This document shows, in pieces, positions 8,716-17,270 of a stretch of DNA of 64,000 nucleotides; within the stretch, counting starts at the first letter, position 1, and each line of letters opens with the position of its first letter. Made by a program: the position numbers and the translations under genes. The notes beneath the pieces are model-generated. The model made no database searches and was not told where the DNA came from. It saw only the letters and a list, made by a program, of their open reading frames with translations. The DNA lies in assembly GCA_016208975.1 (NCBI GenBank), contig JACQXA010000001.1:127834-191833 (forward strand), in the 5' to 3' direction. The stretch comes from Nitrospinota bacterium. GTDB lineage: Bacteria; Nitrospinota_A; UBA7883; JACRLM01.

Positions 8716-8745
8716 CTGACGGCTCTTCGGGTTCATAAATAAAAG

Positions 8746-10569
8746 ATGTGCGGCATAGCGGGCATTGTTGCCCTTCAAAACGTTTCAGACAAACTGGTCA
8801 GGTCCATCGGAAGGCTTGAATACCGCGGATATGACTCCTGCGGTATCGCGCTTATAAACGGAACGGGCAAACCCGTCACCCGCAAAGACGTGGGGCCGGT
8901 GGACGAGGTCAAGGACAAAGAGAAGTTCTGGGAGTTGCATGGCAACGTGGGCATCGCCCACACGCGCTGGGCCACCCATGGCGGGGTCACCAAGGCAAAC
9001 GCCCATCCCCACAGCTCCTGCGACGGAGCGTTCACCATCACTCACAACGGCATCATATCCAACTACGCCCAGATCCGCGCAAAGCTGGAGAAGAAAGGGC
9101 ACAAGTTCGTCTCCCAGACCGACACGGAGGTGATTGTCCATCTGATCGAAGAGGCTTACACCCGCGCAAAATCGGTGGAAAAAGCTTTCGTGACCGCTTT
9201 GGGCGAACTGGACGGTACATACGCCGTGGCGCTTATAACCGCCCACGAGCCGGACAGGATATATTGCGCCCGCAAGGAAAGCCCGCTCATCATCGGCCTC
9301 GGTTCAGATGAGAACTACATCGGGTCGGACTTCAACGCGTTCATCGAGCATACCAAGTCCGCCGTGATAATGGACGACCATGAGTACGCCATCGTCACCC
9401 ACGACGCCTATGTCGTGAAAAAGTTTCCCACCGGCGAGCCGGTATCCAAAGAGGTGCAGGAGATATTGTGGGACTCGGAAATGGCCCAGAAAGGCGGTTT
9501 CCCCCATTACATGCTCAAGGAGATTTACGAACAGCCGCAGGTGGTGACCAACGCCATGGACATAGACGCGGAGAGCATAAAAAAGCTGGCCCGCGCCATC
9601 AGCGAGAAAAAGAATTTCTATCTTACCGGCGTTGGCACCACGTTCTATGTGGCCCAGTTCGCGCAGTATTATTTCAGCGCCTATGCGGGGGTTACGCCCA
9701 GCCTGGTATCGTCGGACGAGTTCCGGTTCCTGGCCAACGTGGACAAGGACACCATCGCCATAGCCACCTCCCAGTCCGGTGAGACTTACGACACGCTGGC
9801 GGCCCTGCGCCACGCTAAAAACTGCGGCGCCCAAACAGCCGCCGTGGTGAACGTGATGGGCAGTTCGATGGCGAGAATGGTGGACCATCTCATTTTGCAG
9901 GGATCCGGCCCGGAGATATGCGTTATAAGCACTAAGGCCGCGCTGGCCCAGATGGTAGTAATGGCGAGGCTGGCGTTGAGCCTGGGTGTCCAGCGGGGGC
10001 ATATAAAACCGGCGGACCTGGCCAGGCACGAAAAGGAGCTGAGAGACCTGCCCAAGGTGATAGAAAAGATCATCAACGAGAAATCGGGCATAATCCACAA
10101 CATCGCAAAAGAGCAAAGCCACATAAAGCACTGGCTCTACCTGGGCCGGGGCAGGTATTACCCCATCGCCCGGGAGTCGGCGCTGAAAATGAAAGAAGTG
10201 GCCTACGTGCACGCCGAGGGAATGCCCAGCGGCTTCCTGAAACATGGAACCATCGCGCTGATAGACGATGATCTAAACTCGGTGGTCTTTGTGCCGCCCG
10301 AGGAAGACGCGGAGCTTTACGAGCTTACCCTTTCTTCCGCCGAGGAGATAAGGGCGCGCAACGGTTATACGCTGGGCATCGCTTTCGAGTCGAAAAAACC
10401 CAGGAAGCTCCCATTGAGCGACCAGATAATATTGCCCAAAACCCCCATGTTCACGGCTCCGCTTCTGGAGCTGTTGGTGGCCCAGCTTTTCTCCTACTTC
10501 GCGGCCACAACGCTAAAACGGAACGTGGACAGGCCCCGGGCCCTGGCCAAGTCGGTTACTGTCGCATAG
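8746..10569 (+). CDS. glmS: Glutamine-fructose-6-phosphate aminotransferase (isomerising)
   Basis: At 607 residues it has the normal length for GlmS, which makes glucosamine-6-phosphate from fructose-6-phosphate and glutamine in the cytoplasm. Cys2 is the N-terminal nucleophile of the glutaminase (MCGIAGIVA), with HTRWATHGG and HNGIISNY. Two SIS sugar-isomerase domains follow: TSQSGETYDT binds the sugar phosphate and ESALKMKEVAYVHAEG holds the catalytic Lys and Glu. KHG keeps the catalytic His, and DRPRALAKSVTVA is the C-terminal loop with the Schiff-base Lys. The segment before KHG reads GFLKHG where most bacterial enzymes have GELKHG. No glmS ribozyme is visible in the 30-base gap upstream. 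Confidence 0.97.
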   Translation: MCGIAGIVALQNVSDKLVRSIGRLEYRGYDSCGIALINGTGKPVTRKDVGPVDEVKDKEKFWELHGNVGIAHTRWATHGGVTKANAHPHSSCDGAFTITHNGIISNYAQIRAKLEKKGHKFVSQTDTEVIVHLIEEAYTRAKSVEKAFVTALGELDGTYAVALITAHEPDRIYCARKESPLIIGLGSDENYIGSDFNAFIEHTKSAVIMDDHEYAIVTHDAYVVKKFPTGEPVSKEVQEILWDSEMAQKGGFPHYMLKEIYEQPQVVTNAMDIDAESIKKLARAISEKKNFYLTGVGTTFYVAQFAQYYFSAYAGVTPSLVSSDEFRFLANVDKDTIAIATSQSGETYDTLAALRHAKNCGAQTAAVVNVMGSSMARMVDHLILQGSGPEICVISTKAALAQMVVMARLALSLGVQRGHIKPADLARHEKELRDLPKVIEKIINEKSGIIHNIAKEQSHIKHWLYLGRGRYYPIARESALKMKEVAYVHAEGMPSGFLKHGTIALIDDDLNSVVFVPPEEDAELYELTLSSAEEIRARNGYTLGIAFESKKPRKLPLSDQIILPKTPMFTAPLLELLVAQLFSYFAATTLKRNVDRPRALAKSVTVA

Positions 10570-10581
10570 ATTTTATTGGCA

Positions 10582-12600
10582 ATGAGGCTTCAGGGTACAG
10601 ACGGCGTAAGAAGGCAGGCCGTACTGTCGTCAAGCCCGCTGGTGGCCGGTCTTTCGCCGCAAAAAGCTTTCCTGGAAAAAGATGTAATCACCGAACAGTT
10701 CGTGGAACTCTACGCCTATTGCAGGGCCCGCCAGCTTTTGGAGAATGGCGTGGCGGCGGGAGAGTTTATGGTGGTCGGATGGGATCCGCGCGACCCCTCA
10801 GGCGCATTCACGGGCGCGGCGGTATCCGGCGTTTTAAAAGCGGGGTTGAACGTCCACTCCATAGGGGTAATGCCCACTCCGGCCATTGTTATATACATGC
10901 GCTCCGTGAACGCGGCGGGGGCGCTGGTGATAACCGCGTCGCACAACCCGGCCTCTTATAACGGGATCAAGATATTCACCCGCCACGGATTTAAACTTCT
11001 TCCGGGCGATGACGACATATTGAGCGCGAAAGTGTTGTGCGCCAGGTTTTCCGCTATTGCCGAGTTAGAACCTGCCGGCAAACTGGAAGAACGCCGGGCC
11101 GAAGCTGTGGAAGTGTTCACCCGGTTCTCGATAAATCCCGCCAATAGCTGGATAGGGAGTAGCGAAGCTGTCTCCAAAACCATCCTTGTGGTGGATTGCG
11201 CCAATGGAGCATTTTCCGGCATCGCCGCGCCTGTCTTTGAGAAGGCCGGTTTTGGAAAAGTGGTGGAGGCCAACGCCAGTCTGGACGGGAATATCAACCT
11301 GCGGTCGGGCGTGGCGGACATTGAAGGGTTGCATGAAATAACTCCGGAGATGTTGGAACCGAAAGGAAGGCTGAACGGCTATTCCGCCGTAACCGCCGTT
11401 TTAGAACTCGGCAGACAATACGCTGAAGATATAAAGTCCGGCATGAAACATGTGTCCGGCGCTGTTTTCGATGGCGATGGGGACCGCCTGTTCCGGCTGG
11501 ATTATGACCCCTTCACCGATTCCATTATTGTCCTTTCCGGTGACGAGCTGGCCATACTTCAAGCCCGCCATCGCGCTGAAAAGGACCGTGGCAAACAGTT
11601 CGTCAACAGTGTGGAGAGCGATCTTAACGCCGCAGGCGAGGCTGTGCGGCTGGGATTCACCACCGAGCTAACCGCCGTGGGGGACAAATGGATATTGCTT
11701 TCAGCCCAGGTTGCGGCACTGCGCCCCACCGCCCCGGCGGAGGCCATGCGGGCCATAGAAGCAAATATCAGCAGGGATGATTTGAGCGCCGACTTCATAG
11801 AAAAAACCATGTCGGAAAATGGATTGGAGTTCTGCCAGCCATCCGAATGCGGGTTTGCCGTTGGAGCCGAAGAGAGCGGCCATTCGATAATTCCAGGCGT
11901 TGTGGACAGCTCGGGAAAATCAATCACGGTTTTTGCGGGCAACGGGTTGAAAGGGGCGCTCAACGCTTTTGCGGCCACAGCCGGGCTTACCGGGTCAATC
12001 ACCGCCAAAGAGATTTTCAACCTGTTGCGCTCCCCTTTTCCCGCCGGGTTCAAGAAAACCATGTACGTTTATTATGTGGAGAAAACCCGGTGGAAGCGGG
12101 GCGCGGCGCTTTGGGAGGATGTAAAAAAAACCGTGACCGCGCAAATGGCGCCGATCCTGCCGGACATGGGCCTTGAAGAGATGGTCCGCCCCGAAGAGCC
12201 AGACATGCTTTATATGAAAATCACACGCGGCGGCGCGCATGTGGCGTCCCTGTTCATCCGCAACTCCGGCACCGAAGATAAGACCGGCGTGAACCTTCGC
12301 GGCCCACAGGAACTGGCCCAGGCATTGCTGGAGCTAGGTGAAACCGCCGTAAGGCTGATAATTGAAGGCATGAAAGACGGGGATAAACGGTTTGCGATAG
12401 CCGAACGGAAACTTATTCTGGCCGCCGCCGATGGCGGTGTTCCCCAATCGCCTGTCATGGGGCTTGGGGGCGATGAGTACCATCGCCTGCTGAATGAAAC
12501 GGCCAACAAACAATATATGCTGACGGGAGCTTACGCCGGGGCCGGGCTTACCGAGCGCGGGTTGTGGTATCTTGAACTAATTAAACGGGGGATGTCTTGA
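10582..12600 (+). CDS. Long phosphohexomutase (probable phosphoglucosamine/phosphomannomutase)
   Basis: This is an alpha-D-phosphohexomutase of 672 residues from ATG (an in-frame TTG lies six bases earlier). All four family motifs are present: LQGTDGVRR at the N-terminus, the phosphoserine loop VITASHNPASYNG (Ser near 120), the metal loop VFDGDGDRLFRL (near 297), the sugar loop GAEESGH (near 430) and the phosphate-binding IRNSGTEDKTGVNLRGP (near 560). Bacterial GlmM is about 445 residues, so this one carries insertions and about 90 extra C-terminal residues ending in a helix-rich stretch (DEYHRLLNETANKQYMLTGA) that resembles a small winged-helix domain. Its place after glmS makes glucosamine-6-P to glucosamine-1-P the likely reaction. 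The stop overlaps the next start. Confidence 0.85.
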   Translation: MRLQGTDGVRRQAVLSSSPLVAGLSPQKAFLEKDVITEQFVELYAYCRARQLLENGVAAGEFMVVGWDPRDPSGAFTGAAVSGVLKAGLNVHSIGVMPTPAIVIYMRSVNAAGALVITASHNPASYNGIKIFTRHGFKLLPGDDDILSAKVLCARFSAIAELEPAGKLEERRAEAVEVFTRFSINPANSWIGSSEAVSKTILVVDCANGAFSGIAAPVFEKAGFGKVVEANASLDGNINLRSGVADIEGLHEITPEMLEPKGRLNGYSAVTAVLELGRQYAEDIKSGMKHVSGAVFDGDGDRLFRLDYDPFTDSIIVLSGDELAILQARHRAEKDRGKQFVNSVESDLNAAGEAVRLGFTTELTAVGDKWILLSAQVAALRPTAPAEAMRAIEANISRDDLSADFIEKTMSENGLEFCQPSECGFAVGAEESGHSIIPGVVDSSGKSITVFAGNGLKGALNAFAATAGLTGSITAKEIFNLLRSPFPAGFKKTMYVYYVEKTRWKRGAALWEDVKKTVTAQMAPILPDMGLEEMVRPEEPDMLYMKITRGGAHVASLFIRNSGTEDKTGVNLRGPQELAQALLELGETAVRLIIEGMKDGDKRFAIAERKLILAAADGGVPQSPVMGLGGDEYHRLLNETANKQYMLTGAYAGAGLTERGLWYLELIKRGMS

Positions 12601-13415
12601 GATTCGCCGAATATTTCACGGAAAACAACCAGTTCAGGTTTATAGACCATGTGCGGAGCGGGGAGCATCCGTGGTCGGCCCTGGTGGACATCAAGAAACT
12701 TATCACCAGGGAAACCGGTAGCATAGAGGATTCCGGAATTTCCAAACTCAAGGATTCCATCCGGCTAGACAAGGTGACATCACTCCATGGCGAAGTGAAG
12801 GAAACGGCGCTTTCCGTAATAAAATCCATCGTGCTCCCCCACCCTATCCACATAAGCTCCGCTGGAATCCTCATTGAAGAGGGTGTTTATCTTGAATACG
12901 GCGCCATCATAAAAGCCCCGTGCATCATTATGAAGAACACCGAGATCCGCCAAGGCGCTTATCTTCGCGGCGACGTTATTATCGGCGAGGGGTGCGTTGT
13001 TGGCCATGTGTCGGAGGTGAAAAATTCCATATTCATGGATCATTCCCACGCGGGGCATTTCGCTTATGTGGGGGACTCCATTCTTGGAAGCCATGTGAAC
13101 CTTGGGGCCGGAACCAAGCTGGCCAACCTGCAATTCCGCACCCGTGGTGAGATTGAAACCGACGCGTTGGGAGTAATCGTTATCCGGTCTGGCGATGGCT
13201 TAATAAACACGGGTCTTTACAAGCTGGGGGCGGTCATCGGCGATTACACGGAGATTGGATGCAACACTGTAACCTCGCCGGGGGTATGCGCCCAATCGGA
13301 TTGCTGGATATACCCCAACACCACCGTTCCCAAGGGTTTTTATCAGAGGAAGAGCATTATTCGCGCCCGGGGCGCTGGAGTGGTGGATGTATCCTCGCGG
13401 CCAGATATTCCATAA
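12597..13415 (+). CDS. Beta-helix acyltransferase, probable glucosamine-1-phosphate N-acetyltransferase
   Basis: The protein has 272 residues and starts at TTG overlapping the mutase stop (TTGA), implying translational coupling. After about 85 residues of unclear fold comes a left-handed beta-helix of hexapeptide turns (ILIEEGVYLEYGAIIKAPCI, IRQGAYLRGDVIIGEGCVVG). The segment MDHSHAGHFAYVGDSILG matches the active-site turn of the GlmU acetyltransferase domain and keeps the catalytic His (His154); VNLGAGTKLANLQF follows as in GlmU. There is no nucleotidyltransferase domain. With GlmS, the mutase and the separate uridylyltransferase this would complete UDP-GlcNAc synthesis. The exact acceptor is inferred from context. 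Confidence 0.8.
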   Translation: MRFAEYFTENNQFRFIDHVRSGEHPWSALVDIKKLITRETGSIEDSGISKLKDSIRLDKVTSLHGEVKETALSVIKSIVLPHPIHISSAGILIEEGVYLEYGAIIKAPCIIMKNTEIRQGAYLRGDVIIGEGCVVGHVSEVKNSIFMDHSHAGHFAYVGDSILGSHVNLGAGTKLANLQFRTRGEIETDALGVIVIRSGDGLINTGLYKLGAVIGDYTEIGCNTVTSPGVCAQSDCWIYPNTTVPKGFYQRKSIIRARGAGVVDVSSRPDIP

Positions 13416-13429
13416 GGAGGCTGTGAAAA

Positions 13430-14860
13430 TTGAGGCTTAATTCAATATTTATCCGGGCTATCCTCATTACCGCGGGGCTTATGGCCATCCCATGCGCCAA
13501 TTCTTACGCGCAGAGCGTTACTGAAGGCAAGGCGGAATCCGTGGTGTTTCGCGGAAGCGATAAAAAACTGGATATCAAGGTTGTCCGCGATAGCGACGGA
13601 GTGGGGATGAAGCTTGTGGTGAACGGCTCTGTTGCCGCCTCCACCGGCGACGGCTCCATGCGCCGGGCGTATTATCCATTCTTAATGGCCAGCAGGGTTG
13701 AAAAAACATTGCTTGTCGGAATAGGCTCCGGCGCCCCGGTATTCGCGGCGCTAAACGCCAGCTCCGCCTCGGTGAGCGTGGTGGTAGAGAGCCGTGACCT
13801 AATAAAAGCCGCCGAGCAGATGCCTGGTGATAATTTCGGAGTTTTAAAGGATCGGCGCGTCACTTACACAGTGGAGGCCCCTTCAACGTGGATAGCCAAA
13901 GCCAAAGGCCCCTATGACGTGATAATGGCGGGCCACGCCAACCGCGCAACTTTGGCGGACCGGGCATTGCTCACCCAAAAATCGTTTCAATCTTACCGGG
14001 GCCTTTTGAAGGAAACCGGCGTTTTTGCCCAGTGGCTGAACCTTTCGTCGCTGGACACGGAAGACCTGAAAAAGATCATCGCAACGTTCAGCTCAGTGTT
14101 TCCCCATGTGTATATATGGGGCGGCGACATGAACCCGGTGAACTCTTGGATAATGCTGGCCGGTATGAACCAGCCCATGGTGTTAAACCCGGAAATCCTT
14201 AGCGCCAGGCTGAAGACGCTGGACCCTAACCGCGATATTACCGAGGCGGATAATGTTTACTCGTTCCTCTCTTTTTACGTTTGCGACGGGGATGAAATAA
14301 AACCGCTTTTGGAGTCGGCCCCGGTTATTTCAAAACCCGGGGATATCCCTTTTAAAGGTGGTTTTACAGAAGAAGAGTCCATGAGCCGTTCGGCGGATAA
14401 TTTCCTGTTGCTGGGGATTTACAGAAATCCCATCATCAGCAAATTGGTGGCGTCCGAGCCTGTGAAAGAAAAAATGTCGGACTATTTCAAGGCGCGGAGC
14501 TTTATATTGAACGGGCGGAAAGTAGGCATAGCCGGTAGCGCCCAGGAGGAAATAGGGTTGTATGACAAGGCCATGACCCTGGCGCCGGAAGACCCGCACC
14601 TGGCCCTTTCATATCTTGCCATAGGCTTGGCGTATTACCGCTCCGGCATCCTGGACAGGGCGGCGGATCTGCTGGAAAAGGCGAAAAAGATAACGCCGGA
14701 CCGGCCCCAAATACGGTTCTATCTGGGCAAGACTTACGAAAAAATGGGATGGAGCGCCAAGGCCAATATGGAGTTTAACGCCCTGCGGGAACTGACCCCG
14801 GATTACATGGAGCGGGTAAACATTCCCACTGGCCGGGCTCCCTCGGCGCCAGTAAATTAA
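13430..14860 (+). CDS. Exported spermidine-synthase-like protein with TPR repeats
   Basis: The 476-residue protein starts at TTG 13430 behind a strong AAGGAGG (13414-13420), 14 bases after the acyltransferase stop. A signal peptide (ending near ANSYAQS) exports it. The middle has a Rossmann-like methyltransferase/spermidine synthase fold: LLVGIGSGAP is the nucleotide-binding turn and VVVESRDL the end of the second strand. WLNLSSLDTEDLKKIIATFS matches proteins of the PAPT/SpeE family that are often membrane- or TPR-linked. Residues about 370-450 form two or three TPR units (LALSYLAIGLAYYRSGILDRA). A periplasmic SAM-type enzyme is unlikely to have cofactor, so a binding or scaffold role is possible. 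Function unknown. Confidence 0.7.
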   Translation: MRLNSIFIRAILITAGLMAIPCANSYAQSVTEGKAESVVFRGSDKKLDIKVVRDSDGVGMKLVVNGSVAASTGDGSMRRAYYPFLMASRVEKTLLVGIGSGAPVFAALNASSASVSVVVESRDLIKAAEQMPGDNFGVLKDRRVTYTVEAPSTWIAKAKGPYDVIMAGHANRATLADRALLTQKSFQSYRGLLKETGVFAQWLNLSSLDTEDLKKIIATFSSVFPHVYIWGGDMNPVNSWIMLAGMNQPMVLNPEILSARLKTLDPNRDITEADNVYSFLSFYVCDGDEIKPLLESAPVISKPGDIPFKGGFTEEESMSRSADNFLLLGIYRNPIISKLVASEPVKEKMSDYFKARSFILNGRKVGIAGSAQEEIGLYDKAMTLAPEDPHLALSYLAIGLAYYRSGILDRAADLLEKAKKITPDRPQIRFYLGKTYEKMGWSAKANMEFNALRELTPDYMERVNIPTGRAPSAPVN

Positions 14861-14934
14861 TACCGCCCCGGCATCCGCCATGAAAATACTGCATCTAAGG
14901 GATTCGTAAACATCATAGGGAGAATCTTGAAAAC

Positions 14935-15504
14935 ATGAGAAAGCCTTTTGCGGCCATTACCGCCATATTGATGACCGCTTCTTTGGCCATGGCAGAGGTA
15001 TCCAAAGAAGAAGCGGTGGAAAAATCCAAAGAAATGGTTAAAGAACTTGGTGGCTCCCTTAAGGGCAAGTTGCAGGAGACCGTGAAAGAATCAGGCTTCA
15101 CCGCGGCAATAAACGTGTGCAAAGAGATAGGGCTTACCAGGGCAAAGCAAGTTGGGGCCAAATACAACGCTTCCATCCGCCGGGTATCGGTAAAAAACAG
15201 GAACGCCGCAAATGTTCCTGATGATTATGAAGCCGCCGTATTGAATAAAATGGAAAAAGACAAGGCGGAAGGAAAGCTTCAGGAAGCGTATGTGGAAGTT
15301 GTATCCACAGGCGGCAAGAAGAACCTGAGGTTTATGAAACCGATAATCACCGAGGCCCTATGCCTTAACTGCCATGGCACGGCGGACAAGTTGAATCCTG
15401 AAGCGGCCCAGGCCATAAAAGCGAACTACCCGGACGATAAGGCCACCGGATATGGCGCGGATCAACTGCGCGGGGCCTTCTCGGTAGTGTATCCGCTTTA
15501 CTGA
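14935..15504 (+). CDS. Periplasmic heme protein of the Tll0287/DUF3365 type
   Basis: It is 189 residues, with signal peptide MRKPFAAITAILMTASLAMA. The mature part begins with a charged helical region (22-75), then the conserved pattern ASIRRVSVKNRNAANVPDDYEA and a single c-type heme site CLNCH (Cys143, Cys146, His147) before a C-terminal GAFSVVYPLY. This order is that of the DUF3365 (Tll0287-like) domain, thought to be a PAS-like heme sensor or redox protein. Here no signalling domain is attached, so it is a free periplasmic form. The following gene encodes an exported thioredoxin that could help cytochrome maturation, though a fold-back repeat separates the two. Confidence 0.82.
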   Translation: MRKPFAAITAILMTASLAMAEVSKEEAVEKSKEMVKELGGSLKGKLQETVKESGFTAAINVCKEIGLTRAKQVGAKYNASIRRVSVKNRNAANVPDDYEAAVLNKMEKDKAEGKLQEAYVEVVSTGGKKNLRFMKPIITEALCLNCHGTADKLNPEAAQAIKANYPDDKATGYGADQLRGAFSVVYPLY

Positions 15505-15511
15505 AAAAGTG

Positions 15512-15653
15512 GTAGTGTCCCAGTTTGAAAGTACAGGGGAGATTCTTCACTTACGCTCAGAATGACAATATAAAAGCCGTTGATAACATTGTCATCCTGG
15601 GCGAAGCGCAAGCGAAGTGAAGGATCTGTCTATTATTTGAGATTCAAACTGGG
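15512..15653 (+). repeat. Fold-back element, copy D
   Basis: The left end is intact (GTAGTGTCCCAGTTTGAA); the right end is cut short at TTCAAACTGGGA, 10 bases before the next start codon. Reading through the element extends the thioredoxin gene frame falsely upstream to 15580. Confidence 0.88.
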
Positions 15654-15663
15654 AAGATTGCGA

Positions 15664-16164
15664 ATGAAAAGCTGGAGTGTTCTTGTTTTTGTGGTGGTGC
15701 TGATGATGGCCGGATTGGTAGCCAACCCCGCCGGAGCGGAAATTGTGGCCGGCAAACAGGCGCCGAACTTTAACCTGCAAACCCAGAATGGCGCCGCCAT
15801 ATCATTGGATTCGCTCAAAGGTAAAATTACGGTGCTCAATTTCTGGGCCACCTGGTGCCCGCCCTGCACGGCGGAGATGCCCGCGCTGGAACGCTCTTTC
15901 AATAAGCACAAGGACAATGGTGTGGCCTTTGTCGGCGTGAATTACCAGCAAGACAGGCAGACCGTGGCCAAGTTTGCCCAAAACGCCAAAATTACCTTCC
16001 CGCTGGCGCTGGACGAGGATGGCAAAGTGGCCGACGCTTATGGATTGGCTGGCATACCGGTAACGTTCTTCATAGATAAGAACGGGAAGGTTGTGGCCTA
16101 TCACACCGGGCCAATAACCGAAGAACAGCTGGACGGCTGGGTAACGCGGCTGAAAGGGAACTAG
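15664..16164 (+). CDS. TlpA/ResA-like exported thioredoxin
   Basis: The protein is 166 residues from ATG 15664; earlier in-frame codons belong to the fold-back repeat. An N-terminal hydrophobic segment (4-24, ending PAGAE) is a signal peptide or membrane anchor. The thioredoxin fold has the active site FWATWCPPC (Cys65, Cys68), the TlpA-type opening APNFNLQTQNG and the cis-proline turn GIPVTFFID. Members reduce disulfides in the periplasm, often on apocytochrome c or related proteins. The heme protein gene upstream and the cytochromes elsewhere in the window fit that role, but the partner is not shown. Confidence 0.88.
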   Translation: MKSWSVLVFVVVLMMAGLVANPAGAEIVAGKQAPNFNLQTQNGAAISLDSLKGKITVLNFWATWCPPCTAEMPALERSFNKHKDNGVAFVGVNYQQDRQTVAKFAQNAKITFPLALDEDGKVADAYGLAGIPVTFFIDKNGKVVAYHTGPITEEQLDGWVTRLKGN

Positions 16165-16248
16165 GAATTTAGAAGGACCGTGGGCTGGCGACAACGTGGG
16201 GAAATATCCATCTGCTACCCATAGCTTGCCTGGGGGCGCAACTAACGG

Positions 16249-16500
16249 TAATGGTTCGTGGCTCGGCAAGCTCGCCATGACAATGGCAGGGAAGGATTCC
16301 AAGGGATAACACGTAGGATGGCGGGAAGTTGTCATGCCGGGCTTGATCCGGCATCGGGGCTTCTTCCATTCCCCGTTGAGGCCCTGATCCCGGCTCTCGT
16401 TATCACTTGGCCGGGATGACAAATGGCGCTCCGCTAGATGTTTTCCACCTCGGACAGCGGGAATTTCATGGTTCGACGGGCTTGCCATGACAGGCGACAG
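16249..16500. repeat. Repeat-rich gap after the thioredoxin gene
   Basis: This 348-base space between converging genes (16165-16512) holds family 2 copy 2 and two short related pieces, ATGGTTCGTGGCTCGGCAAG at 16251 and ATGGTTCGACGGGCTTGCCA near 16469, which resemble dispersed REP-like segments. No gene or terminator with a T tract is seen. Confidence 0.6.
16329..16422. repeat. Palindromic intergenic repeat, family 2, copy 2
   Basis: This 94-bp imperfect palindrome, TTGTCATGCCGGGCTTGATC to CCGGGATGACAA, is the partner of the copy at 6343-6438; the ends match and the loop region differs. Confidence 0.8.
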
Positions 16501-16512
16501 GAATCCACCTAC

Positions 16513-17118
16513 CTAGAACTTCCTCAACAAGCCCACCACCACGCCCTGCACGGCCACGCGCCCCGAGGATATTACAATTGGCTCCAACGCTGAATTGGCC
16601 GGTTGCAGACGGACGTTTTCGTTTTCCCGGTAATATTTTTTCAGCGTAACGTTTTCGTTATCCACCAGAGCAACCACGGTTTCACCGTTATCGGCGTGGG
16701 TGCGCTCGTCCACAATCACAAAATCGCCATCTTTTATTTGCTCTTCAATCATGGAATCCCCCCGAACCTTCAAAACATAAGTCCGGTTGCGGCCAAGCAT
16801 GTCTTCCGGTATGGCCATGGACTCCGCCATGGGATATGTTTCGATAGGGGAACCTGCGGCTATTAAACCCAACAGGGGCACTTCCACAGAGCGATGAATA
16901 TCCATCTCCCTGGAGGCAGGCTCGATAGCCCTGCTCATGTTCTTCTGCCGCTTTATAAGCCCTTTGGCCTCAAGATTGGTAAGGTGTTTATGGATAGTGG
17001 CGGGGGATGAAAGGCCGAAATGCTGGCCAATCTCCACAATGCTGGGGGCATACCCGTTTTTCTCTATGAAAAACAAGACGTAATCGTAAATCAGCTTCTG
17101 TTTTTTAGTGAGATGCAT
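16513..17118 (-). CDS. lexA: LexA SOS repressor
   Basis: LexA represses the SOS regulon and inactivates itself by self-cleavage when RecA is active. The protein is 201 residues with an N-terminal winged-helix domain (1-65; LTKKQKLIYDYVLFFIEKNG, then SSPATIHKHLTNLEAKGLI). The cleavage site is Ala88-Gly89 in LIAAGSPI, and the catalytic dyad is Ser122 (RGDSMIEE) and Lys160 (VTLKKYY). All cleavage residues are present. The region 30-84 bases upstream has five TTCG-type half-sites spaced 11 bp apart, a likely autoregulatory operator. The gene stands alone; a terminator of the preceding gene lies just beyond the operator. Confidence 0.97.
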   Translation of the reverse strand: MHLTKKQKLIYDYVLFFIEKNGYAPSIVEIGQHFGLSSPATIHKHLTNLEAKGLIKRQKNMSRAIEPASREMDIHRSVEVPLLGLIAAGSPIETYPMAESMAIPEDMLGRNRTYVLKVRGDSMIEEQIKDGDFVIVDERTHADNGETVVALVDNENVTLKKYYRENENVRLQPANSALEPIVISSGRVAVQGVVVGLLRKF

Positions 17119-17147
17119 TCTCGCCTCCCTTATTTATTAAAGGGTAA

Positions 17148-17202
17148 GCGAATACATGGCGAAAGTCAACAATATTTCGCAAAATGTTCGCAACCTATTC
17201 GG
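17148..17202 (-). promoter_or_regulatory. Candidate LexA operator, five half-sites at 11-bp phasing
   Basis: On the plus strand GCGAA occurs at 17148 and 17159, and TTCGC/TTCGC/TTCGG at 17176, 17187 and 17198. Within each group the step is exactly 11 bp, and the two groups are inverted to each other. TTCG-N7-TTCG resembles the direct-repeat GTTC-N7-GTTC LexA site known from alphaproteobacteria. It lies just upstream of lexA. No binding data; this is inference from spacing and position. Confidence 0.6.
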
Positions 17203-17206
17203 GAAT

Positions 17207-17243
17207 AAAAAAACTCCCGGAATCTTGAATCGAATCCGGGAGT
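17207..17243 (-). terminator. Intrinsic terminator of the FlgT-like gene
   Basis: A 9-bp stem, ACTCCCGGA/TCCGGGAGT (17213-17221 with 17235-17243), is followed on the minus strand by a run of T. It lies 28 bases after the stop at 17271 and insulates lexA from that gene. Confidence 0.9.
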
Positions 17244-17270
17244 CGCTCAACTACTTTTAGCGGCTTGAGG

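Noticed and set aside
8716-8745. glmS ribozyme or riboswitch before glmS
   Set aside because: The gap is only 30 bases, too short for the ribozyme, and no conserved core is seen.
15580-15663. Upstream extension of the thioredoxin gene
   Set aside because: It lies in fold-back copy D; the ATG at 15664 begins the signal sequence.
17213-17243. tRNA T-arm-like TTCGATTC near lexA
   Set aside because: It is the loop of an intrinsic terminator; no acceptor, D or anticodon stem is present.
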